A stretch of DNA of 64,000 nucleotides from Halorubrum vacuolatum (GCF_900188065.1 NZ_FZNQ01000002.1:124001-188000); one strand, 5' to 3'; shown: positions 42,558 through 52,355, counted from the first letter of the stretch. The notes: generated by a model not told the origin, from the letters alone. Numbers and translations are program-made.

Positions 42558-42628
42558 GGGACCGTGGGGTAGTGGTATCCTCTGCGGATGGGGTCCGTAG
42601 GACTCGAGTTCGACTCTCGGCGGTCCCA
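42558..42628 (+). tRNA. tRNA-Pro: tRNA-Pro (anticodon GGG)
   Basis: A full 71-nt cloverleaf can be drawn. The acceptor stem is GGGACCG with CGGTCCC, the D-stem GGGT with ATCC, and the anticodon stem TGCGG with CCGTA around the loop ATGGGGT (anticodon GGG, with T at 33). The T-stem is TCGAG with CTCGG around TTCGACT. The discriminator base is A and CCA is not encoded. No intron interrupts it. A TATA-like CTTAATTACC lies at 42521-42530. It reads CCC and CCT codons. Confidence 0.95.
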
Positions 42629-42684
42629 TAACGTCGCCTTTCGCGTCAGAAACCGGCGAGCCCTTGGTGTCGGTTTCGGCGGCA

Positions 42685-44076
42685 CTAGTCCCTGGTATCG
42701 GTCTTGATGTCCTCGCCGCCGGTGTCGGACCCGTCACCCGTTCTGTAGGCGTCGCTCTCGACATCCCGCGTGTCGTACTCCTCGGAGTGAAGCAGACACG
42801 CGGACCGGTGATCGTCGTCGTGTTCGGTGAATCCCGGCTCGGTCTCCTCACAGGGCGTCGTGAAACGGTCCTCGAGGACCGAGCGAGCCTCGTCGGTCTT
42901 ACCGCGGACGAGCGCCTCCATGGCTCGATCCAACGCTTCATCCGCCCGCTCGTCCGGTAAGGGTTCGGTGAGCCCGTATTCCTCGCGCACCTGCGCTTCG
43001 AGGTGAGCGGGCGTCGCCTCCGATCCGTCCGCGACGGTATTCTCCTTGATCCCGTCGATATCTATCGCACCGCGGCTGACGTGTTCCCGGAAGTGCATCA
43101 CGCGCCGCCACCCATCCTGTGGCAGCGAGACCCCCGCCGGCTGGATGATCCGGTGACATCTCGTGTGGAACCGGCAGCCGGACGGCGGGTCGGCCGGGCT
43201 CGGGACGGTCCCCTCCAACGTAATGTTTCGTCGCCTCCGTCGAGGGTCGGGTGTGGGAATGGCCGAAACGAGCGCTTCCGTGTAGGGATGTCGTGGGTCG
43301 GTAAAGAGCCGCTCCGTCGGGCCGATCTCGACGATCTTCCCGAGATACATCACGGCGACCCTGTCACAGATGTGTTTTACGACGGACATATTGTGGCTGA
43401 TAAAGAGGATCGAGAGGTCGAACTCCTCCTGGAGATCCGAAAGCAACGAGAGGATCTCCGCTTGGATCGAGACGTCGAGCGCCGAAACGGGTTCATCGGC
43501 GATCACGAGTTCCGGGTTCAACACCAGCGCCCGGGCGATGGCTATCCGTTGTTTCTGCCCGCCGGAGAACTCGTGTGGATAGCGTTCGTAATCGCTCGCC
43601 GCGAGGCCGACGCGCTCGAGCAGGTCCTCGACGATGGCTCGACGCTGTTTCCGATCCGTCATCCCGTGTACTTCCAAGAGCTCCGCGACCGACTCGCCGA
43701 CCTGTTTCCGCGGGTTGAAACTGGATGCGGGGTCCTGAAAGATCATCTGTGCCTCCCGGCGGAACCGCTTCAACTCCCTCCCGCCGAACTCCACGACGTT
43801 CGTCGGGCGCGTCGTCCCCGCCGGCGACTCCTCCGTCCGGCCCCCGCCCCGAAAGATCACCGCCCCCGATGTGGGATCCTCCAAGCGGACGATCGACGCG
43901 GCGGCGGTGGACTTTCCACAGCCGGATTCACCGACGATCCCGAGCGTCTCGCCGCGTTTGATATCGAAGCTGATCCCGTCGACCGCCCTGACGCGGCCGA
44001 CTTCACGGTTGAACAGCCCCCGCTTTACCGGATAGTGCTTCTTGAGGTTTCGGACCGACAGTATCGGCTCGCTCAT
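42685..44076 (-). CDS. dppF: Dipeptide/oligopeptide ABC transporter, ATP-binding subunit (DppF/OppF)
   Basis: A 463-residue ATPase. Walker A is GESGCGKST (about 48-56), Q-loop in MIFQDPASSFNP, signature SGGQKQR, Walker B VIADEPVSALD, and the oligopeptide C-terminal region with DPRHPYTEALVSAIP. Unlike usual family members of about 330 residues, it carries an acidic helical tail from about 330 onward, ending in a His/Asp/Glu/Thr-rich stretch. The C-terminal Cys pattern has only two cysteines (GCRFHTRC), fewer than in DppD. Last gene of the five-gene minus-strand operon; its ATG overlaps the dppD stop. Confidence 0.92.
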   Translation of the reverse strand: MSEPILSVRNLKKHYPVKRGLFNREVGRVRAVDGISFDIKRGETLGIVGESGCGKSTAAASIVRLEDPTSGAVIFRGGGRTEESPAGTTRPTNVVEFGGRELKRFRREAQMIFQDPASSFNPRKQVGESVAELLEVHGMTDRKQRRAIVEDLLERVGLAASDYERYPHEFSGGQKQRIAIARALVLNPELVIADEPVSALDVSIQAEILSLLSDLQEEFDLSILFISHNMSVVKHICDRVAVMYLGKIVEIGPTERLFTDPRHPYTEALVSAIPTPDPRRRRRNITLEGTVPSPADPPSGCRFHTRCHRIIQPAGVSLPQDGWRRVMHFREHVSRGAIDIDGIKENTVADGSEATPAHLEAQVREEYGLTEPLPDERADEALDRAMEALVRGKTDEARSVLEDRFTTPCEETEPGFTEHDDDHRSACLLHSEEYDTRDVESDAYRTGDGSDTGGEDIKTDTRD

Positions 44077-45152
44077 CGGTGCCCCCGATCGGATCCGGGC
44101 GTGGCGTCCCGGATCGGCCCTGCATCGCCCTCGGGTCCGTAATGAATGCAGGCGACGGTGTGGTCGGCCGCCGTCGCCGGCAGCTCCGACGGATGATCGC
44201 CCTCCCGGCAGTCGGGGACGACGAACTCGCAGCGATCGGCGAACCGACAGCCCGGAGGTGGTGCGGTGGGATCCGGGAGGATACCCGGTATGCCGCCACC
44301 CGCGCCCCCGTATTCCGGGAGACAGCCCAAAAGCGCCTGAGTGTAGGGATGTGACGGACGCTCGAAGATATCGTAGACGGAGCCGCGCTCCATGACCTTC
44401 CCCGCGTACATCACGATGACTTCGTCCGCCAGTTGCGCGACGACGCCGAGGTCGTGTGTGACGAAGAGGATCGCCATCCCGAACTCCCCTTGCAGCTCGG
44501 CGAGGAGGTCGAGGATCTGTGATTGGACGGTCACGTCGAGCGCGGTCGTCGGTTCATCGGCGATCAGGAGGTCGGGGCTCGTCGCGAGCGCCATCGCGAT
44601 CATCACCCGCTGTTTCTGCCCGCCGGAGAACTCGTGTGGGTAGTCATCGAAGCGCGCGCTGGCGTTGTCGATCCCGACCCTATCGAGGAGCTCGATGGCC
44701 CGCTCGCGGGCCGCCGCCTCCGGGACGTCCTCGTGGATCCGGATCGCCTCGACGATCTGCCAGCCGACGGTGAAACAGTGGTTCATCGCCTCCTGTGGGT
44801 TTTGAAAGACGTGTGCGATCTCCCCGCCGCGGACCTCCCGAAGCGTCCGCTCGGAACACGCCGCGATGTTCTCACCTTTGAACCATACCTCGCCCGTGAT
44901 CCGTCCCGGGGGCTGGTTGATGATCCGCGTGATCGACTCGGTGGCGACGGTCTTTCCCGATCCGGACTCCCCGACGATACACACGGTTTCGCCGGGATCG
45001 ACGGTGAAGCTCACGTCATCGACGGCGGTCAGGGTCCCGTTTTCGGTGTCGAATTCGGTGGTGAGCGACTCGACTCGCAGCAGCGGCTCATCGGTCTGTT
45101 CCCCCGTGGCCGCGTCGGCGAGCCGTTCGTCCGTTGTGCTGTTTGCGGTCAT
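44073..45152 (-). CDS. dppD: Dipeptide/oligopeptide ABC transporter, ATP-binding subunit (DppD/OppD)
   Basis: A 359-residue ATPase with Walker [20 protein letters not shown] as the Q-loop, signature SGGQKQRVM and Walker [12 protein letters not shown]. The C-terminus holds a four-cysteine arrangement (GCRFADRC, a Cys in VPDCREGD, and one in VACIHYG). A comparable set binds a 4Fe-4S cluster in a bacterial DppD, so an iron-sulfur site is likely. It pairs with DppF to power the two permeases. Overlaps dppF by 4 bp and lies 6 bp after dppC. Confidence 0.92.
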   Translation of the reverse strand: MTANSTTDERLADAATGEQTDEPLLRVESLTTEFDTENGTLTAVDDVSFTVDPGETVCIVGESGSGKTVATESITRIINQPPGRITGEVWFKGENIAACSERTLREVRGGEIAHVFQNPQEAMNHCFTVGWQIVEAIRIHEDVPEAAARERAIELLDRVGIDNASARFDDYPHEFSGGQKQRVMIAMALATSPDLLIADEPTTALDVTVQSQILDLLAELQGEFGMAILFVTHDLGVVAQLADEVIVMYAGKVMERGSVYDIFERPSHPYTQALLGCLPEYGGAGGGIPGILPDPTAPPPGCRFADRCEFVVPDCREGDHPSELPATAADHTVACIHYGPEGDAGPIRDATPGSDRGHR

Positions 45153-45158
45153 CGTGTG

Positions 45159-46427
45159 TTATCGGTCGGTTTCGGCTTCCGCCTCCGGATTGATCGCATC
45201 GAGGATCGCGTCCCCGAGGAAGTTGAACGCCAGGATCGTCAAAAAGAGCGTGAATCCCGGGGCCAACACGATCCATGGGGCGAAGTCGATCGAGGTCCGT
45301 CCTGCGGAGATCAGTTGCCCCCACGTCGGGACGGCGGTATCGCCGATCCCGAGGAACGCCAGCTGTGCTTCCGCGAGCAGAAAGCCGGGAACGATCAGCG
45401 TGAGTTGCGTGATGATGCTGCTCGCGGTGTTGGGGATGACGTGCCGTCGAACGATCGTCGGCGTCGATGCCCCGCTGATCCGGATCGCTTTGATGAACTC
45501 CTCCTCCGAGATCGAGAGGGCCTTGCTGCGGACGTAGCGTGCGGTTGCCCCCCAGCCGAACGCGGCAAAGACGAGGATGAACATTCCGAGCCCGGCGCCG
45601 TAGATGTAGAGGATCAATAAGAAGAACACGAAGGTGGGGAACGAGAGCACGATGTCCGTAAACCGCATCATGATCTCGTCGGCCCACCCGCCGAGATACG
45701 CGCTCACCGTCCCGAACGTGATCCCGATGATGGCGACGATGGTGGTCGTAATAAAGGCGATCTGCATCGTCACCGTCATCCCGTGGACGACGGAGGCGAA
45801 GACGTCCTGTCCGCCACGGGAGGTCCCCAGCGGGTGCTCCCACGTCCCGTAACACCGACCGTCGCGTATCTCGCCGACGCACCCGGTCGTGTGGACGAGA
45901 TCGATGGAGGCGAACACGGGGGGTTGATAGGCGGCGGCGAGGTCCTGTTCCGGCATCGCGATGAGAAACGGGCCGAGGACCCCACCGACGAAGATCAGTC
46001 CGAGCCAGACGAGGCTGATCACGGCGGGGCGGTTTCGTTTGAACTCCCGCCAGTAATAACGGGTCATCCGCCCGTTCCGATACAGCGGATAGCCCACGTA
46101 CGCGATGAACAACACGATGGTAAACATGAACAGGAAATCCAACGACCCCGGATCGAAGTCCACCCCGAGGGTTTCGAAGGGCCCGCTCAGCCCGAGGTCC
46201 GAACCGAGCCTGACGAACGTCGCTTCCCTGTCCCCGACGACGAACTCATCGTAGAGGCCCAAAAGTACGATCGGCAACCCGGCGAGAAGGGTGATCTTGA
46301 GACTCGGCGTTACTGAGAAGAGGCCCGGTTCCTCGTAGTCGTCCCAGTCGATCTCGTCGAACCGTCGTGCGGAACCCGAGGTCGCTCGGACGTCGTCCGC
46401 GCCGATGGATTCGTCGTTCCCCGTCAT
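45159..46427 (-). CDS. dppC: Dipeptide/oligopeptide ABC transporter, permease (DppC/OppC)
   Basis: A 422-residue permease. A long cytoplasmic N-terminus (about 40 residues) precedes an extra N-terminal hydrophobic pair not seen in short DppC proteins (about 48-62 and 97-118). The usual six-helix BPD_transp_1 core follows, with the EAA-type loop EEEFIKAIRISGASTPTIVRRHVIPN that docks onto the ATPases. An external loop holds two cysteines (TTGCVGEIRDGRCYG) that could form a disulfide. It starts 1 bp after the dppB stop. Confidence 0.92.
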   Translation of the reverse strand: MTGNDESIGADDVRATSGSARRFDEIDWDDYEEPGLFSVTPSLKITLLAGLPIVLLGLYDEFVVGDREATFVRLGSDLGLSGPFETLGVDFDPGSLDFLFMFTIVLFIAYVGYPLYRNGRMTRYYWREFKRNRPAVISLVWLGLIFVGGVLGPFLIAMPEQDLAAAYQPPVFASIDLVHTTGCVGEIRDGRCYGTWEHPLGTSRGGQDVFASVVHGMTVTMQIAFITTTIVAIIGITFGTVSAYLGGWADEIMMRFTDIVLSFPTFVFFLLILYIYGAGLGMFILVFAAFGWGATARYVRSKALSISEEEFIKAIRISGASTPTIVRRHVIPNTASSIITQLTLIVPGFLLAEAQLAFLGIGDTAVPTWGQLISAGRTSIDFAPWIVLAPGFTLFLTILAFNFLGDAILDAINPEAEAETDR

Positions 46428-46428
46428 A

Positions 46429-47403
46429 TTATCGGTCGTCGTAGCTGATCCGCGGGTCCAAGATCGTGAACACGATATCCTCGACGAGGTTGCCCATCAC
46501 GGCGATGAACGTGAAAAGCAGCGTCGCCCCGAGGATGAGGTTCGTGTCCTGGTTGATCAACGCATCGAACGTGATCCTGCCGAGCCCGGGGATCCCGAAG
46601 ACGATCTCCACGAGAAGCGAGGATCCCAAAAATATCACCAGGATCTGCCCGACGAGCGTCGTCGAAAGCGGCACCAATGTCGGCCGCATCACGTGCAGGG
46701 CGTAGGCCCGAAGCGGGCTCACGCCCTTCGCTTTCGCGGTCTTCATAAACGCCGCGTTCTGGAACTCCGCGGATTCGTTCCGGGACACACGCATTATCGC
46801 CCCGATGGATCCCGTCACCAACACGAACACCGGGAGCACGAGCTGGTGGACGTTCTGGAGGCTGAACACCGGGGCTGACGGGTCGTATGAGAGCGGGAAC
46901 AGGTTCAACCAGACCGAGAAGATCAACACCAAGATCAGCGCGAAAAAGAAGTTGGGGATCGCCCAGCCGGCGAAGGCGAACCCGGTCGCGAGGTGGTCCT
47001 TCCAGGAGTACATGTTCGCCGCCGAATAGAGCCCGACGATCGGGCCGATGATGATCGTTAAGATCGTCCAGGGGATCGAGTACTGCGCCGTGTAGTAGAT
47101 CCCCTCCAGTAACGCCTCCGTGACCGGCTGTGCGCGATTGTCGGACCAGCCCCATTCGAGGGTATACACCCCCTGGAGGAAATCGATGTATCGGATATGG
47201 AGGGGTTGATCGAGCCCTCGCATCTCGGCTTCACGTTGGGCGGCCTCCGTCGGATCTCCCCCTTGAAGCGCGGCCTGCGTCGCCGCCTGCGAGATGTTCG
47301 GGTCGGGCGCGAGGGCGATCAGCAGGAACGTGATCGTGACGATGATGAACGTCACGGCTACCGCCCATGCCGTCCGTGCGAGGATGTATCGGAGCAGCCC
47401 CAT
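46429..47403 (-). CDS. dppB: Dipeptide/oligopeptide ABC transporter, permease (DppB/OppB)
   Basis: A 324-residue permease, first membrane subunit. It begins with the standard GLLRYILARTAWAVAVTFIIV helix, has a periplasmic-side loop of about 70 residues, then five further helices. The EAA-loop is MKTAKAKGVSPLRAYALHVMRPTLVPL. Length is normal for DppB. It follows the substrate-binding protein gene after an 86-bp gap. Confidence 0.92.
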   Translation of the reverse strand: MGLLRYILARTAWAVAVTFIIVTITFLLIALAPDPNISQAATQAALQGGDPTEAAQREAEMRGLDQPLHIRYIDFLQGVYTLEWGWSDNRAQPVTEALLEGIYYTAQYSIPWTILTIIIGPIVGLYSAANMYSWKDHLATGFAFAGWAIPNFFFALILVLIFSVWLNLFPLSYDPSAPVFSLQNVHQLVLPVFVLVTGSIGAIMRVSRNESAEFQNAAFMKTAKAKGVSPLRAYALHVMRPTLVPLSTTLVGQILVIFLGSSLLVEIVFGIPGLGRITFDALINQDTNLILGATLLFTFIAVMGNLVEDIVFTILDPRISYDDR

Positions 47404-47489
47404 CTGTGTGTTATTTCAACGCAGTCGGTCCCGCATACTAACGCTGTCGAGGGATCCGGGTGGGGATGTCGTCCAACCCATCGGCTGGA

Positions 47490-49412
47490 TCACCGGTCGT
47501 CCCGGTGCCAGCCGGCGAAGTCGAATCCACTACTGAAGTTCTCGAACGGTCCCCTGATGTCCGGCTGATAGCCTTCGATGTCGTCGCCGAACGCGAGCAT
47601 GATGTACGGCTGTTCCTCGTTGAGTCCAGCGAACAACTCCTCCGCTGCCTCCGTGAGTTCATCGCGGGTCTCCGCGTTCCGCATTCCCTGCAGCGCGCCG
47701 GCGGCGTCGAACTCGGGGTAGTACCCTACCGGATTGTATTGGCTGTTCGGGCCGTCGAAGAACACCTGATTCGTGATGGGGTTGCGCGGATAGGTGTTGA
47801 GACCGAAGATGGTCGCGAGATCCCACTCATTGTCGCTGGTGACGCTCCGCGGACCGGGGTTTTGTGGGGCCGGTTCCTCCCAGACGACCTCCTCGCCGTC
47901 GATCTCGGTACTGCTCCCCGGCTCGGGCTCGGCCTGCCAGTAGTTCTCCGAGAACGTCGTCCCGTCGATCGGTTCGGCATCCAGCTCGATCCCGAGATTG
48001 TTCTCGAACTCACGGGCGATGAAGTCGGCGGCGAGCTCTTGGGTCTCACTGGCGGCGTTGTACAGGACGGTGAGCTCTACCTGGTTCCCCTCCGGGCCAA
48101 CGAGCACGTCGCCGTCGTAGCTGTAGTCCTCGTCGATCTGATCGAGCGCCTCCTCGGCGAGTTGGCGTGCGGCCTCCGGACCGTACACGCCATCGTTCGG
48201 GTCGCCCCATCGGGTGAGTTCAAGGTCCTCCGGGAACCACTCGGAGAACTCCGGCTGCCACGTGAAGTGGGGTTCGGCGAATCCCCGCAGGATCCCTTCG
48301 ATGAACTCCTCTTTGTTGATGGCGGCGGCGATCGCCTGACGAAACGCGGTCACCGTGAACAGGTTGCCCGGTCCGTGGGTCCACCCGTTGTCACGCATGT
48401 TGACCGACAGAATAGTATTGAACGGGGTGGGCTCGAGGATCACCATGATCTCTTCATCCTCGATGAACTCCTGGGCGCGGTCCGGTGGGAGCGTGACGTT
48501 GTCGGTCTCGCCCTGTGCGAGGGCTTGCACCCGTTGCGCCTCCTCATCGAGGATCTGGATCGTCGCGTCCTCGAAGTACGGCGCGTTCCCAAACAGCGAG
48601 CGGTCGTCGTTCCGCTCGCCGACCTCACGGAGGTAGTACTCGTCGTTTCGTACGTACCTCGTTCCTCCATCCCTGATCCACTCCTCTAACGTGTACGGCC
48701 CGAGGTTGCCCGCGAACGACAGGTCGAGTAACTCCTCGTGTTCCCGAAGTCCCGCTGCGTCCTCCTCCGCGACGTACGGTTCGAGGAGGTCCTTCGGTAT
48801 CGGGTACTCCAGCGGATCGAACGTTTCCGGCCAGATGATGTTCGGATCGGCGAGCCGTGCGTGAACCTCCAGTTCCCCGGTCGCTTCGACCTCGACCCCC
48901 TGCCAATCGGTCGCGTTAGCGGTGTTCGCCCAGTCGCTTTGATGAACCTCTTGGATTAGATACACGTAATCGTCCGCCGTGTACGCCCCGTACGGATCAC
49001 TGAACTCCAAGTTCTCACGGAACTGGATGCGCCACTCGCTTCCGTCGCCGGCGACATCCTCTATCGTTTCGAGCAGCAACGGGAACACCTCGTTCTCCCC
49101 GTCGAAGGTGTATCCTTGATCGAGGGCATATCCGATCGCCGTGCCTGCACCCGATTCTGTGTTGTAGAGCGGGTTGATCGTATCGAAGGAGGACCCTTGG
49201 ACCGCGTGATACGTTCCTTCCACCGGGGGTGGATCCCGACTGAGGTCGAGCTGTGCACCTTGATCGCCGGCAGGGACCGCGTCATCGTCGTCCGTCGGGT
49301 CGCCCTCGTCGGCACAGCCGGCGGCGGCTGTGACACCCGCGACGCCCATCGCCGAGAGCCACTGTCTACGGCTTATCCCGGTATGAGCGAACTCCGCGGA
49401 ATCTGGTGGCAT
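47490..49412 (-). CDS. dppA: Dipeptide/oligopeptide ABC transporter, substrate-binding lipoprotein
   Basis: A 640-residue family 5 solute-binding protein. A twin-arginine signal (GISRRQWLSAMGVAG) is followed by the lipobox AAGC with lipid-anchored Cys33, so it is exported folded and tethered outside. The two large lobes show typical features: GYTFDGENEVFPLLLETIED, WRIQFRENLEFSDPYGAYTADDYVYLIQ and FRQAIAAAINKEEFI. The usual C-terminal return to lobe one is present. It is the first gene of the transporter operon. Peptide versus other ligand (for example nickel or sugars) cannot be told. A TATA-like TTATGTCG (minus strand) lies about 30 bp upstream. Confidence 0.9.
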   Translation of the reverse strand: MPPDSAEFAHTGISRRQWLSAMGVAGVTAAAGCADEGDPTDDDDAVPAGDQGAQLDLSRDPPPVEGTYHAVQGSSFDTINPLYNTESGAGTAIGYALDQGYTFDGENEVFPLLLETIEDVAGDGSEWRIQFRENLEFSDPYGAYTADDYVYLIQEVHQSDWANTANATDWQGVEVEATGELEVHARLADPNIIWPETFDPLEYPIPKDLLEPYVAEEDAAGLREHEELLDLSFAGNLGPYTLEEWIRDGGTRYVRNDEYYLREVGERNDDRSLFGNAPYFEDATIQILDEEAQRVQALAQGETDNVTLPPDRAQEFIEDEEIMVILEPTPFNTILSVNMRDNGWTHGPGNLFTVTAFRQAIAAAINKEEFIEGILRGFAEPHFTWQPEFSEWFPEDLELTRWGDPNDGVYGPEAARQLAEEALDQIDEDYSYDGDVLVGPEGNQVELTVLYNAASETQELAADFIAREFENNLGIELDAEPIDGTTFSENYWQAEPEPGSSTEIDGEEVVWEEPAPQNPGPRSVTSDNEWDLATIFGLNTYPRNPITNQVFFDGPNSQYNPVGYYPEFDAAGALQGMRNAETRDELTEAAEELFAGLNEEQPYIMLAFGDDIEGYQPDIRGPFENFSSGFDFAGWHRDDR

Positions 49413-49563
49413 GTGTCAACACCTATCGGCTATATCGACATAAGCGATTTTGACAACGATCGGATGCTTTTGGCGCTTCGGCCTCCCAGCGCTATCATCC
49501 ACCCGGACGCTCGCCGTCCACGAGGCTGTCGGCTTTTAAGCCAGCGGCCGTTCAGGTGGATAC

Positions 49564-50526
49564 ATGCAGACCCACGTCGTTCCGGTCGGGTTCGACTACG
49601 ACCGGCTTATCGCCCCGCTCATCCGGGACCAGTTCGACGTCGACCGGGTGATCCTCCTAGAGGGCACCGTCGGCAGCGAGGCGAACGTCGAGTACTCCCG
49701 AAAGATCGCTCGCAAGCTCGAACAGGACTTCCGGAACCTCCTCGGCGCCCAGACGGAACGTGAACGGCTCGAGGACGTCTACGACTACGACGCCGCCTTC
49801 GAGCGCGCCTTCGATCTGATAAACGCCGAACTCGATGGCGACGTGGGTGATCGTCGCTCCGATGGCGCCGCAACCCCGGAAGCGGACGAGGAGCGCGAGG
49901 TCTGGGTCAACGTCTGCTCGATGCCACGACCGGTCTCGTTCGCGTTCGCGACCGCCGCCCACTCGATCATGGTCGAGCGACAGGCGGACCGTGACCGGAT
50001 CCACACCTACTACACGGCTCCCGAGAAGTACCTCGAAACCGAACTGGCCGAGGAGCTCCGCGCCAACCGTGACCTCCTCGGCGAGTTACACGACTCGGGC
50101 TCGGTGACGGACGACCGGATCGACGAACGGCTGCGGACGACGACCGACCTCCTTGCGGAGTTCGACGAACGGGGAACGACGATCGGCGCGAAGCGGATCG
50201 GGGAGAACCACATCGTCGAGCTCCCGGTCGCCTCGTTTCAGAGCGTCAAACCGTTCGAGGAACTGATCCTTTTTACTCTGGGCGAGCACGGCGAATTCGC
50301 TTCCGTCTCGGAGCTCGCGGAAACGCTCGCGGCCGACCTCAACGAGGAGTACACCGACTCGTTCCGCTCGAAGGTCATCTACAACGTCGACCGGCTCGGA
50401 CCCGGCGGAAAAGGGTACATCGAACAGGAGGAACACGGGAAGTCCTACCGGACGACCCTCTCGCGGATCGGCGAACTCTGGGTTCGCGCTCACGCCGGCG
50501 ACGATCGCGAGTTACATGCTCGATGA
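49564..50526 (+). CDS. HFX_2341-like transcriptional regulator (DUF6293 type)
   Basis: A 320-residue protein. The N-terminal half (about 1-150) has alternating strands and helices (HVVPVGFDYDRLIAPLI, VDRVILLEG, VWVNVCSMPRPVSFAFATAAH) as in a Rossmann-like ligand-binding domain, possibly CARF-like. The C-terminal half has the helices of a winged helix (FEELILFTLGEHGEFASVSELAETL, SKVIYNVDRLGPGGKGYIEQEEHGKSYRTTLSRIGELW). A ligand-controlled DNA-binding protein is a reasonable reading. It is divergent from the peptide-transporter operon and might regulate it. A TATA-like CTTTTAAG at about 49533 fits a leaderless start at 49564. Confidence 0.75.
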   Translation: MQTHVVPVGFDYDRLIAPLIRDQFDVDRVILLEGTVGSEANVEYSRKIARKLEQDFRNLLGAQTERERLEDVYDYDAAFERAFDLINAELDGDVGDRRSDGAATPEADEEREVWVNVCSMPRPVSFAFATAAHSIMVERQADRDRIHTYYTAPEKYLETELAEELRANRDLLGELHDSGSVTDDRIDERLRTTTDLLAEFDERGTTIGAKRIGENHIVELPVASFQSVKPFEELILFTLGEHGEFASVSELAETLAADLNEEYTDSFRSKVIYNVDRLGPGGKGYIEQEEHGKSYRTTLSRIGELWVRAHAGDDRELHAR

Positions 50527-50553
50527 TTGGACGTGGCAACGCGTTGTTCCCCG

Positions 50554-51879
50554 TCACTCCAACGAGGTCTCCACGCCGGCCGCCTCCGCGACACGCGCGG
50601 CCTCCCTCGTTGCCCGCTCCCGGATCGCCGCCGCGTCGCCGTCGACCAGTTCACCATCGGCGTAGCGAACCTTCCCGTCGACCATCGTGAAGATGACGTC
50701 GTCGCCGTGGGCGGCGTACACGAGGTGTGAGATCGGGTCGTGAAGCGGGGTCGCGCGGGTCCGATCGGTCGTGAGGCCGATCACGTCCGCCCGGTAGCCC
50801 TCCCGAAGCGCGCCGATCCGCTCGAAGCCGGCCGCCCGCGCGCCGTGTTCGGTCGCCATCCGGAGGACGACCGGCGCGGGGAGCCGGGTCGGGTCGAGTG
50901 CGTCGACCTTTCCGAGGAGACTCGCCTGCCGCATCTCGGTGAACGGATCGAGCGTGTTGTTACACGGGGGCCCGTCGTTGCCGAGTGCGACCGTGATTCC
51001 CCGATCGAGGTAGTCCTGTATCGGGGCGATCCCCGAGGCGAGTTTCATGTTCGAGGAGGGACAGTGTGTGACGACGGTGTCCGTCTCCGCGAGGACTTCC
51101 CGCTCGCGATCGTTCGTGTGGACACAGTGGGCGAGCGTGACGTCCGGGCCGACGATCCCCACTTCAGCGAGCCACTCGATGTTCCGCTCGCCCGTCCGTT
51201 CCTCGACCGTTGCTATCTCGTCGCAATTCTCGCTCGCGTGGGTGTGGATCGTCACGCCCTCGTGTCGATTGGCGAGTTCGCGACATCCTCGGAGACACGC
51301 CTCCGTGCAGGTTACCGCGAACCGCGGCGTGATCGCATAGCGGACCCGACCGTTCGCCGCGCCGTGATAGCGCTCGATGAGCCGTTCGCTCTCCTCCAAG
51401 CCGACCTCGGTCGGCTCCTGCAGGCCGTCGGGTGAGTCGGTGTCCATCAACACCTTCCCGAGCCGTCCCCGGATCCCCATCCCGATCGCCGCCTCGAACG
51501 CCTCCGCGGCGTGGTTCACCGAGAGGTGGTCGACGACGGTCGTCGTGCCCGACTCAAGACATTCGAGGTAGCCGAGTTCCGCGGCCGCCCGCATCGCTCG
51601 GGCGTCCATCGCGGCCTCCATCGGGAGGACGGCCTCGAAGAGCCACTCCAACAGTGCGTCGTCGTCGGCGATCCCGCGCCCCAGCGACTGCACGGAGTGG
51701 ACGTGTCCGCCGACGAGCCCGGGCGCGACGAGGTCGAACTCGCGTCGCTCGTGCTCGGGATGGGTCTCACGAAGCGTCTCCGCGTCGCCCACGGCGACGA
51801 TCCGGTCGTCCGCTGTGACCACGGCTCCGTTCGGGATGACCGTGTCGGCGTCGGCGATGACGGTTCCGGCGATCAGCAT
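50554..51879 (-). CDS. Amidohydrolase of the MTA/SAH deaminase group
   Basis: A 441-residue metal-dependent deaminase. Ligands are HxH in GGHVHSVQSLGRG, His in IHTHASEN, His in LAHCVHTN and Asp in LGNDGPPCNN. The family deaminates adenosine-type nucleosides (S-adenosylhomocysteine, 5'-methylthioadenosine, 5'-deoxyadenosine) or other aminated rings. The usual GADHTGD-like second motif is here GVDHLSVNHAAE. The first-shell motifs look complete, so activity is expected. Tail-to-tail with the regulator gene. Confidence 0.84.
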   Translation of the reverse strand: MLIAGTVIADADTVIPNGAVVTADDRIVAVGDAETLRETHPEHERREFDLVAPGLVGGHVHSVQSLGRGIADDDALLEWLFEAVLPMEAAMDARAMRAAAELGYLECLESGTTTVVDHLSVNHAAEAFEAAIGMGIRGRLGKVLMDTDSPDGLQEPTEVGLEESERLIERYHGAANGRVRYAITPRFAVTCTEACLRGCRELANRHEGVTIHTHASENCDEIATVEERTGERNIEWLAEVGIVGPDVTLAHCVHTNDREREVLAETDTVVTHCPSSNMKLASGIAPIQDYLDRGITVALGNDGPPCNNTLDPFTEMRQASLLGKVDALDPTRLPAPVVLRMATEHGARAAGFERIGALREGYRADVIGLTTDRTRATPLHDPISHLVYAAHGDDVIFTMVDGKVRYADGELVDGDAAAIRERATREAARVAEAAGVETSLE

Positions 51880-51938
51880 CTCCGTCCGTCCCTGTCGGTC
51901 GACGCTTAAGAGGGTGTCCGTTGGGATCGACGGACCAG

Positions 51939-52355
51939 TTACTCGAACTCGTACTCCCGGCCGGTCTCGTCGGTGTGGCGCATGCGGTCGGTCTCGTCGG
52001 TGTGGCGGTTCCGCTCGGTCGTGGACCGATCACCCGACAGCTCTTCGGTCTCAAGAAGCCGGTCGAGCCGTCGTTCAAACTCCCGTTCGTCGATCTCGCC
52101 GGTCGCATACCGTCGTCGGAGCGTCGCGACCGGATCCTTCTCGGCGGCTTCGGTTCCCTCGGCCGTGGATTCGACGAGCGGGAAATCCTCGCCGAGGACG
52201 AGCACGAGGGGAATGAGGATGAAAAAACCGATCACGAACGTGACGGGGACGAGCGCGTTGAATCCGAGGACGGCGAACAGCGACGTCAGTCCGAACGAGA
52301 GGACGCCGAGGAGGCCGATGAGCCGCTTCTTTTCGAACGTCGGGAGGGACGACAT
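51939..52355 (-). CDS. SHOCT-domain two-helix membrane protein
   Basis: A 138-residue protein with two hydrophobic helices (about 13-32 and 35-53) and a C-terminal SHOCT-like segment (DPVATLRRRYATGEIDEREFERRLDRLLE, at about 74-102), a short helical motif found at the ends of many unrelated proteins. The tail repeats RHTDETDR-like units. A TATA-like box about 25 bp upstream of the ATG at 52355 favours this start over an in-frame ATG at 52412. Confidence 0.75.
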   Translation of the reverse strand: MSSLPTFEKKRLIGLLGVLSFGLTSLFAVLGFNALVPVTFVIGFFILIPLVLVLGEDFPLVESTAEGTEAAEKDPVATLRRRYATGEIDEREFERRLDRLLETEELSGDRSTTERNRHTDETDRMRHTDETGREYEFE

